Positions 56,156 through 64,000 of a stretch of DNA of 64,000 nucleotides are shown here, piece by piece. The translations under genes were made by a program, and so were the position numbers. The notes beneath the pieces are model-generated. The model was not told the DNA's origin. It saw only the letters and a list, made by a program, of their open reading frames with translations, and searched no databases. The number at the start of each line of letters is the position of its first letter. Position 1 is the first letter of the stretch. The DNA is from Coix lacryma-jobi var. lacryma-jobi. Its lineage: Eukaryota > Streptophyta > Magnoliopsida > Poales > Poaceae. The stretch spans positions 168,794,302 to 168,858,301 of the forward strand of contig CM019823.1 of the NCBI GenBank assembly GCA_009763385.1. The letters run 5' to 3'.

Positions 56156-59100
56156 TTATGAAGGATCTTCCTCATTTTCAATCAATATTACATCTTCAAA
56201 ACCATCGTAACCCTCTTCAAACCCAAGCTCCACCGGAACAATAGGTCCCCACAACAAAGGGGCCGCGGGCACAAGTGGCAATTCACCGGGCAACACCCTC
56301 GCTCTATACATATACCTTCGATCTACATCATTATTCTTTGAAGGCTCCTCCTTCGGAATTACAGTACAACCGTCTGAACCTACATCAAGGTTGCTACGCC
56401 CAAACAAATAGTCCAAGGCCGTTCTCTCATCGATGTCATCATCAACCTCAGGTTGCGAAGAAGAAGAGGAAGAGCCAAACAAAAAGTGCGTGGCTTGCCG
56501 GTCCGTATAATCCGCGTTACGCCAAAATTGGCTCGATCGGCTGTTCTTCAACTCATACCTCCGCAACTTCGACCACCAAAAATGTTCGAAAGATAGCGAG
56601 GGGTGTTTGAACTTCGCCCGAGCCCACGATTCGCCAGATATAAAGGTATCCTGATAATTTAACGTGAGATGTGTCACGTCAAACACCTCAAGCACAGTTC
56701 CATCAGGAACCTGCATTGGCAAACAGTCAAACAAAGTCTCAGTGTTTTACACCAACTCCTCCCAAACCTAAAATTTTACAAAATTACAACTTCTTGAAAA
56801 TCACCCCTGCACCTCAAACCTGCTCGGCATCCTCTTGCTCCTTCGCCTCAACCTCGACCGTTGTAGCCCGATCAGTTTCGCAAGCTGGAGCATCCAATCC
56901 CTCCACATTTGCAGCAGCCTCCGCCATAGATGGTTCAGCAACAAGCGTCTTGACCGTCGCTACCTCCTCCACAATAGCCTCTCCAGTGACGGGGGCCTCC
57001 TCGGCCAAGGGCACCGCTTCGACAGGTGGAACCTCCGCAGAACTGTGCGCAGGTGCGGCTTTGGAGCAACCAGCAGCACCATCAGTTGCTGATGGCGAAG
57101 GCATCGCGTCCCTCCGAGCCTGCAAGGAAATATGGAGGCGGAACACAAAAATTAATAATAACACTTTCTTACATAAATGAACCCAAAAAAACAAAAAAAA
57201 TTCAGATATCACAAACCTGACGTGTAGCCTCGGCAACCTCTTCGAAGGCAAGCGCACGGCCCCCACCAGCAATCCAGAATTTGCGAAGCAAGCGCATCGC
57301 GTAATTCCGAACCTCCGCGTTATCAACCTTCATTTTACACACCTCGTCAACCGTTGGAAAAACGTGGTTCGGTTTTCTGATCTTGCGAAGGTGATCGCAG
57401 TCTGCTTGGTGAAGTGTACCGGCCATCGCTAAAGCTCCGGCGTACCCCCCAAAGTCGGTTGCATTACCAACCAATGAGCTAAAAACATCAAGCTCGTTAC
57501 TTAGCCAACTCTCGAAGGCCTCCGCATTAGCAGCGGGCAGCGGCTCCTCGGTAGAGCCGCCGGCTTCGGTCAAGCAGATATCAACTTTGCCCTTAATTTT
57601 CCCATGCTTTCCTGCCACGTCTCCGACCGCGAAGCCAATTCCGAGGTCAGCTCTTCTATGCGGCCCTTCGCAGAAATCAAATCTTTATCCTTATCACGAC
57701 AAGCAGATAACGGCTCAGTATTACGGTTCACAACAACCTGTGTTTCTTCTCGAGTTTTCTTAACTTTTTCCAAAGCTCCTTTAAGCTCAATTTCTTTGTT
57801 TTCCAAGCTTCGCCGGAGGTCTTTATTTTCTCTCTCAACCTCGGCCAACCGTTTGCTTATATAGTCGTTGTTTAAACCTGACCTTCGGCGCGCGGAGCGG
57901 TTGAGAAGCATCAACTCCGCTAGCTTAACATCCATATCATCATGAAGCTCGTCCAGCGGTTGGTTGACCAATCGAAGCTCCGCCTCCGGCACACAGACAC
58001 GTCCAAACACTCGGCCAAGAAAATGCCTTTCCTCCGGAGCGCATTGCAGATGACACTCTCGAAGGTCTGGACTCGTGAAAAGCTCTGTCGCTGGATCCGA
58101 AACCCCAACCTTCTTGGCAAAATAAGGAAGGCTGGACCGGCTAGCTTCGCCATACGACTTTTTTCTAGGATTTCTTTCTGATTCAAGCTCACCCCTAACC
58201 TCAAAACCATCGACCCAGATGTGTGACCCCGCGAACTCGGGCACAAACCCTCGCACGGGGCTCTCAGGCTCGAGGTCCCGCAGCACCTCATCAATGCTAC
58301 GGGCAGCTTCAGCGTCCACGCTCGACGAGACAATCGCTTTCCCACAGTCATCACCAATGGACACTTCTTCGTCTGAGTCGCCCTCGTTGCCGGAGGTATC
58401 ACTAGCTTCATCAGATGAATCATCTTCAGTGCCGGCCTCTTTCTCTGTCTCTTTCTCCTCCTCCTTTTCATCATCATCGGAGGAACCTTCGTCATCAGAT
58501 ATCTGGATCAAAGATCCAATCCCGCCGATGCACGGTACACTCTCCCGACCTTAGCAACACCTCGGCCACCCGTCACCGATATGATGGCCGAGGAAGAGGA
58601 AGTGCCGGCAGCGCCCGACGCCATAGCAACCTTCGTCGCCAGTGTTTCGGTTCGACCGCCAGCGCTGCCGCGGCCACGACCACGACCCCTTTTCGGCCTG
58701 GAGACAACCCCCTTTTCCTCCGTGGATGTGTGTTTCCTCTTTTTCGGTGCATCCTCGCTCGAAGGTGCGGGCCAATCAGGATACGAAATCCCAAGCATAT
58801 CAAACAGCCTGTTGACTCGACCGCTACTCCCCACAGTGCCATGAATGGCCTTAACCTCTAGGGTCGACAACTTCCTGACAAGAATTTCAACAGTTTGTTG
58901 AACCCGTTTCAGAATAGCTTCGACACCAGCTTCCCGACTAGGAAATTTCTTAAGCGTACTCTCCCAAATTTTGTTCAAATCAAGCTTCGGTCTATTCAGA
59001 CCCCTCGCCTCATAAGCAGATACATCCTCAACCGTGAACCAAACTTGTTTCCGGCTGAGTGGCCAAACCTTGGCGCAGCAGTACTCCTCTACCAAGTCGC

Positions 59101-59779
59101 GAGCACACTAAGAACGAGCGACAACCCTCAAGCAATCAACTTCAGCATGTGCTTCTCCAGACATCAAGGCCTCGGCGGTCACATCACCGAGGGGTGGAGG
59201 CTCACCACTCAGCTCAGCAGCTCCACCAAGCTTGTAGTAAAACCAGTGCTCCTGCCACCCACTCGTCCACTTGTTTTTCTGAGCTTGCACCAGAAGTTTC
59301 GAACCAGCCCTATGGCAGAATGTGTACACAGCAAACTGACCAAAACTAACCTTACCCTCGCTGTCAGTTATTTTCCTTGGCTGCATATGGACGCGGTGCG
59401 TCTGCACAAAACCTTTGACATGCGGAGTAACGCCCTGAGACCGACAAGCCCACACGAAAATAGACAACTTCATAAAGCACGAAGGCGTCAGTTGATGGAA
59501 CTTCAGTTTAAAACGCTGAAGCACCGAAGTTACGAACGAAATCGTTGGAAATCGCAGATCGGCCTCAAAAAACTCTTCAAAAACAACAACTTCGTCAGCC
59601 TCCGGCTTCGGCACAGTCTCTCCGGAGCTGGCCCTCGCCTTTCCCTCCTCGATCCAGCCTCGCCTGATGTACAAGGCAAAATCCGAGTTACAAACTCGAC
59701 TAAGCCCAAACTCAAAAGTTATCCCCTTGTCCATGCCGGACGGAGATGCAACACGAGCAGTCTGCTTCAACCTAGCCAT
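56156..59779 (-). pseudogene. Element 5 antisense gene, three putative exons
   Basis: It is on the strand opposite to gag-pol. The start is the ATG at 59777-59779 (MARLKQTARVAS). Exon 1 (59779-57217) first carries a region like the Transposase_28 family, with FFEADLRFPTISFVTSVLQR and WQEHWFYYKLGG. It then has a basic Arg/Gly stretch (PKRGRGRGRG near 58690), an acidic stretch (about 58400-58500) and a coiled coil (EVERENKDLRRSLENKEIEL near 57800). Intron 1 is 57120-57216 and intron 2 is 56711-56819; both have GT/AG ends and leave the frame in phase. Exon 2 is Ala/Glu-rich. Exon 3 (56710-56156) starts VPDGTVLEVFDVTHL. A TAG near 59110 and frame changes near 58510 and 57590 break exon 1. The role is unknown. 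Confidence 0.72.
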
Positions 59780-59926
59780 CTCTTTAGCTGACTAAAACTT
59801 CGCACAACGAACGACTCACTCAACCTTCATAAACAAACTAAGACAAACCCTCGCTACAAGCAAATCGCAGCAGCAGGTTGGCTATACAAAAGGATGGCAC
59901 AACTTCAAGGCATCTACCAACCCACA

Positions 59927-59934
59927 TATTTATA
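59927..59934 (-). promoter_or_regulatory. TATA box of the element 5 antisense gene
   Basis: On the minus strand, GGCCTATAAATATGTGGG holds TATAAATA about 150 bp before the ATG at 59779. It is outside the LTR and points into the element. Its octamer and spacing match those of the antisense gene in element 3. Confidence 0.68.
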
Positions 59935-60145
59935 GGCCAAGGCACGAACCATTCAGCTCGACAAAAATAGCACGGACCCCAAAAAAACAACGGCACAAAA
60001 AATGAAATGGACCTCAAACACCACAAACTAAAAACCAACGGCCCGGCCCACAAGCAGTCGCGGGCGTCGCTGCCGAGGGACACTGTTTCTCTTCCAAACA
60101 AAGGCGCTGCTTGGGCCTAAAGATCGATCGTTTTTAGATCCAAGC

Positions 60146-60159
60146 CATCGAGGGGCTAC
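60146..60159 (+). promoter_or_regulatory. Element 5 polypurine tract
   Basis: CATCGAGGGGCTAC directly precedes the 3' LTR. It resembles the element 3 tract in content and in its GGGGCTAC end. Confidence 0.78.
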
Positions 60160-60837
60160 TATTGGGGGAAGGAACCCTCGGCAGTGACGTCGCGCGGGCT
60201 GAGTCTGGAGACGACCCTCGCGGTGCCTTGCGTTCCATCGAGGAAACCCTCGTTACCCTTTAAATCCCTCAGATCGTTTTACCTAACCCTCAGATACTGT
60301 TTCGACCTTCGAGTTATCTTGTGGTTCTTACAGGAAAAAAGCGTGAAGAGGACAGGGAACAACCCTCGCGCATACTGCGCACCTTCGCAAGGAGGGCTAA
60401 GCTCAACGGATGGCAAGCGAACGCGGGCCTCGCGACTGGCGGAGCTGAGAGATCAACCTCCGCGTTCCCACGAAGGTGTGCGAAAACCAGATGGCGGCGG
60501 ACGGGTAGGAAGTGAGCTAGGGTTTCCACTCTGCCCGTGTTAGTACGATTTTGCCCTTTCGCCACGCGATGCAGAGGAATCTTTCTTGTACCCTAATGTA
60601 ATTCGTCTAGTGTCTTTTGTATTTCCTATAAATACCATGGGATGAACAGTGTAATGGAGGGACTTTTGAGAATTAAAAAATATCCCCACCGCTTACTTTC
60701 CAGTACCCTCGCTCACGGGCGGGTAGCTACAACACCACTGTTCCTGTTTCTTTGTACCCTTGCGTTCGGTTTGACGATCGGCCACCTTCGTCACTCCCCT
60801 GCCCGTGTGCGGGGGTTGGGCAAGTGTGCTCCCAACA
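60160..60837 (+). repeat. Element 5 3' LTR
   Basis: 678 bp, paired with 48383-49061. TATAAATA is at 60627-60634. It is followed directly by the ATTAC target copy. Confidence 0.94.
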
Positions 60838-61084
60838 ATTACTGTTTTGCACGTGATAAGAGTAATCAAGCTTATACTATCTAAAAGAACACATATAAAG
60901 TCGCTTGGTTTGGCTTTATATTATGCCACCAAAAAAATTAGTTAATAGTTTGATGTGTATAATATTTGAGCCTAAAGAACGAGACAAATATATCAAATGA
61001 CAGCGTATGAAGCAAGCGAGGTCCATAAAAAGGTACAACAGCACACCCTTAAGGCTTTTTTCTGAGAGAGATTTTTTTATGAAA

Positions 61085-61420
61085 GGGTATTTAGTTAGAG
61101 GGTGAAAAGTTTTTTGATGTCACGTTGAATGTTGCGACACTAATTTAATATATTAAAATAGACTAATAAAAAAACAAATTACATAGTTCGACTTGAAACC
61201 ATAAGACGAATTTATTAAGACTAATTAATCTATTATTAACATATGTTAACTGTAGCACACAACATTGTCAAATCATGGATTAATTAAAGTTAAAATTGTC
61301 TTGTAGAATTTTTGTAATATGTGTAATTAATTATTTTTAGTATATATTTAATATTTTGTCTATGTGTCTAAATATTTGATATGATAGGTGAAATTTTTTT
61401 AGGCTAAGAACTAATGGGTC
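61085..61420. mobile_element. Decayed MITE, about 336 bp
   Basis: The ends are imperfect inverted repeats over about 55 bp, with TTAGTT and GACAC words placed symmetrically. The core contains AGACGAATTTATTAAGACTA and ACATTGTCAAATCATGGATT, which are familiar from an abundant grass MITE group. I think it is Tourist-like (PIF/Harbinger), but hAT is possible. No clean target duplication is seen. Confidence 0.6.
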
Positions 61421-62177
61421 TAAATAAATGGAGTCAACTCAGTCGACCCCAAACGCGGAGTCCACAAAGCTGTCATTTGGCTACCTGTTCAATAAACGTT
61501 GTCAGGAGCGTAGGAGGCCTCTATAGCCACCGAGCTTCCCACAGGTAAAGTTTACTATTATTTGTGCACTGTGGGAAGCGCGTACCTTCCCCGGGCTCTA
61601 GTTTTCTTTTTCTTTTTCTTTTTTGCTTCTACCACATTTTTTTTGCTTCTATCATAATTTTTCTTCTTACTCGTTCATATCTAACGAACCAGATTAAATG
61701 TACGATATACATCCTCCTCCACACAAGGCAAAAACGCATATGACAGATCAGATGGCGGAAGAAAAACATCACAGAAAAAATCACCACCTAAACACATCGT
61801 TTTCATTCCCACCCTTGACGTCAGCTAGTTGCCTTGCACGTGCCCAGGCTGCCATGGAAGAAAAAAACGTGGAAAAAATAGCGAGGACGCCATCTCCTGT
61901 CCCATCCTTGAGGCCTTGCGCGTTCCCAGACCGTCGAGGAAGAAAAAAACAGAAAATTTGTGAGGCCGTCGTCCGCTGTCCCAGCCTTGAGGCCGCCCAA
62001 TTATCTTGCGTTCCTAGGCCACGCTCACGAGAACGCCATCTGCGAGGTAGCCATCCGTGCAGGCGAGGCTGGCCAATCGCCATGCGCGATCCCAGGCCGA
62101 GCTCACAAGGACACCGTCCGCGATCCCAGCTACGAGGCCGCCGTTCGACTCCACGGACAAAGGCGAGGCCGACCAAT
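61421..62177. other. GC-rich repetitive region left of the small CACTA element
   Basis: No gene is supported. From about 61880 the words GAGGCCGTCGTCC, GAGGCCGCC and CCCAGGCC recur with variations, as in a decayed tandem repeat. The region resumes at 62744 with GAGGCCACCGTCC. The plus-strand frame 61698-62186 crosses it but shows no domain. Confidence 0.45.
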
Positions 62178-62740
62178 CACTACTAGAGAAATGGCCTTTG
62201 GGCGATAGACAGATTCGGACATTAGCCTCGAATATTTTTGTGTCCGGGGCTAAAAGTTCTTTAGTCCCGGTTGGTAACACCAACCGGGACTAAAGGTTCC
62301 TTTTCCTCGAGGCAACCGAGAGGCAACCGGGGCTAAAGGGTCAGTGTTCTTTAGTCCCGGTTGGTAATACCAACCGGGACTAAAGGTAGGACCTTTAGTC
62401 CCGGTTGGTATTACCAACCGGGACTAAAGGACCTTTTAGTCCCGGTTGGTAACACCAACCGAGACTAAAGGTCCTTCCAGACACAATTTAAAAAGAAGGA
62501 GTATCCTATTCTGTTAGATGTGTAGTGTAGCTCAGTTGGTAACGCGCGCACGTGAAGGCTAACTGTGCGGTCTTGAGTTCGAATCTCCACAGCCACAACA
62601 TTTTTTCGTTTTTATTCCAAACCTTTAGTCCCGGGTCGAATACTGTAGCAAACCTTTAGTCCCGGAACCGTAGTCCCGGGTCCAGAACCGGGACTAAAGG
62701 TCCCTAGGACCCGGGACTAAAGGCCCATCCTCTACTAGTG
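62178..62740. mobile_element. Small non-autonomous CACTA element (563 bp)
   Basis: Its ends are CACTACTAGAGAAATGG and, on the other strand, CACTAGTAGAGGATGGG. The three-base target AAT is duplicated exactly (62175-62177 and 62741-62743). Most of the body is inverted pairs of TTTAGTCCCGGTTGGT and ACCAACCGGGACTAAA (62260-62470) and similar words at 62620-62720. It has no coding capacity. A tRNA-like segment lies inside it. It would depend on a CACTA transposase such as the one at 42096-45488, although its palindromes are closer to the left side of that element. Confidence 0.92.
62522..62606 (+). other. tRNA-like pol III module inside the small CACTA element
   Basis: TAGCTCAGTTGGT is a good A box, and GAGTTCGAATCTC, about 40 bases later, is a good B box within a plausible T-arm. 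GCGCAC and GTGCGG can pair around the anticodon position. The two acceptor strands (TGTAGTG and CAGCCAC) do not pair, so it is not a functional tRNA gene. T6 at 62601-62606 could end pol III transcription. I read it as a tRNA-derived or SINE-like insertion. Confidence 0.55.
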
Positions 62741-62743
62741 AAT

Positions 62744-64000
62744 CATCGTCCAGGATCCGAGGCCACCGTCCAATAACTCCACGAATGCAGGCGAGACTTA
62801 TGCACGCGATTATACCGTATGTCTAAACACGCATTGGCCGCTGTCCGCGTAGATACACCCCGTTTGAAAAAATACATCCATCGAAATGCATGCGAGCCCA
62901 CCGTCCACGCACACATCCATGCGTAAGCCGCCGCCCGCGCCATCACGCAAGCGCCCCACGTGTACGTCGTTGCAGCAACGCGGCCACTGTCCGCATTGAC
63001 ATACGCAAGCCCCCACGCGCCCGCCGCCCGCCGCCCGCCGCGCCTCCACGCAAATGCTCCACACGCACACCGCTGCAGATACACAGCCTCTAAAAAAGTT
63101 GAACTATGAAAAAGTAACTTTAGTTATTCATAGTTTAAAAAACAGTATGATGATTTGACTACCATCGTCTTGTAGATTCATGTTAACAAAGGATGTTCTT
63201 CAATTACGAGAAGAGGATTATGACGCGCACTCCTCCAGAGAAGGTAATATTTTGTGTAACATGTATTATTTCTCATGTTACAATCATCAAGTTCGTAAGA
63301 AATGATACGTCGATATTATTATTAGTTTCAACTATTGTAACAACCGTTTATTATCATCTAATAAAGATTAGAAACACATATAAAATTCTTCTTCTTCCTA
63401 AAGCCAAAAAACATTAATCAAGTCCATGTTTTATTTACAATTATTGCTATCCCTGTGATATTGTCAAATCGTATGATTCTCGATGCCAGTAACATTAATT
63501 AAGAAAACTTTTTTACCTTTAATCCTAAGCATCATATCTAACATAACTGAGTAAGTTTTGCTATGATCCAACGACAGTCGCAACCTACTCTTGAACGCGA
63601 CGCACGTTAGTGAAAGGTACCATTGTGAGTCGGCTCTTAATCACGGTGCGAGGCGGGGGGACATCCATAGGTAAAAATGCGAACGCCAATTGATGGGCGC
63701 ACAATGCTCAACGATATAACAAATATCCAAACTCCGGGTATAACCATATACACATATTATCACATCATATGTATAACAAATCATGTATAACACCACCATA
63801 CCAAAACAACGATTTCTGAAGAACAACAAAAGAGGGAAGAAAAGAATAGGAAACAAAACGTGAGTACCGCGCGAGGATGAGGGCTCAAGAGACCGATGTT
63901 GAGCGGGAGGTGAGAAATTAAAAGCAACGTAACTACTGTGCCTAACGAAAAACGGTTCAAGTGCACTTTACCACCAACCAAAACAAATAACCAAGAACTT
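62744..64000. other. Unassigned right end of the window
   Basis: 62744-63090 is GC-rich with repeated CCGCCCGC and CACGCAAGC words and no domain in any frame. 63090-64000 is AT-rich, with only short frames. I see no gene, terminal repeat or RNA gene here. Confidence 0.5.

Larger units (their letters stand above)
48383..60837 (+). mobile_element. Element 5: complete Tat-type Ty3/gypsy element with antisense gene
   Basis: LTRs 48383-49061 and 60160-60837 are direct repeats, flanked by the identical five-base target sequence ATTAC (48378-48382 and 60838-60842). The outer TG is altered in both LTRs (AG on the left, TA on the right). The inner ends are CCCAACA. Gag and pol are on the plus strand (49095-54764). 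Next come two tandem arrays (55072-56030), then a three-exon gene on the minus strand (56156-59779), a polypurine tract and the 3' LTR. The second RNase H between RNase H and integrase supports Tat. The element is 12,455 bp and structurally complete, though its genes carry nonsense codons. Confidence 0.94.

Noticed and set aside
61698..62186. Host gene of 162 codons near the small CACTA element
   Set aside because: The frame crosses a decayed GC-rich repeat, has no motif, and ends just inside the CACTA terminus.
62522..62598. Functional tRNA gene
   Set aside because: A and B boxes are good, but the acceptor strands do not pair, so it is only tRNA-like.

Overview
The window looks like intergenic heterochromatin of a large-genome grass, most likely a panicoid or andropogonoid relative of sorghum, sugarcane, Miscanthus or maize. 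I infer this from grass-type LTR retrotransposons, CACTA ends made of AGTCCCGG-type palindromes, and a Stowaway MITE with CTCCCTCCGT ends. I found no host protein-coding gene and no convincing functional tRNA or rRNA gene. Nearly everything that can be identified is a transposable element. One run of exactly 500 N lies at 27149-27648.

Layout. 1-1785 is unassigned flank. 1786-16265 is a decayed Tat-type Ty3/gypsy element on the minus strand (element 1). A smaller gag-protease-only element (element 2, 6700-11610, minus strand) sits inside its protease gene. 16266-17938 is unassigned. 17939-18184 is the zinc-binding tail of a LINE reverse transcriptase, cut by the LTR of element 3. Element 3 (18185-27148, Tat type, minus strand) is cut off by the N gap. 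27649-28037 is unassigned. Element 4 (28038-41393, minus strand) is a complete Ty1/copia element of SIRE/Maximus type with an extra gene after pol. 41394-46397 is a CACTA transposon with a nearly intact TNP2-type transposase and a missing left end. 46398-48377 holds a long inverted repeat, a Stowaway MITE and tRNA-like debris. Element 5 (48383-60837, plus strand) is a complete Tat-type element with a perfect ATTAC target-site duplication. 60843-64000 holds a decayed MITE and a 563-bp CACTA derivative with an AAT duplication and an internal tRNA-like pol III module.

How the parts relate. Elements 3 and 5 share one plan. Gag-pol runs on one strand, and an intron-bearing gene runs on the opposite strand between pol and the 3' LTR. 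In each, a TATAAATA box lies about 140-150 bp before the first ATG of the antisense gene, and that gene ends tail-to-tail with pol. Antisense ORFs of this general kind are known from Tat-lineage elements, but the intron structures, the matching TATA positions, the tandem arrays between the convergent genes (element 5) and the duplicated promoter block (element 3) deserve a closer look. This is my best candidate for an unusual system in the window.

Two modes of decay are visible. The gag-pol of element 5 stays in one frame for about 5.2 kb and is broken mainly by five nonsense codons of the C-to-T/G-to-A type. The two LTRs of element 4 differ largely by one-base indels in homopolymers, so some frameshifts there may be sequencing or assembly errors. 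Family names rest on motif recognition only; no database search was run.
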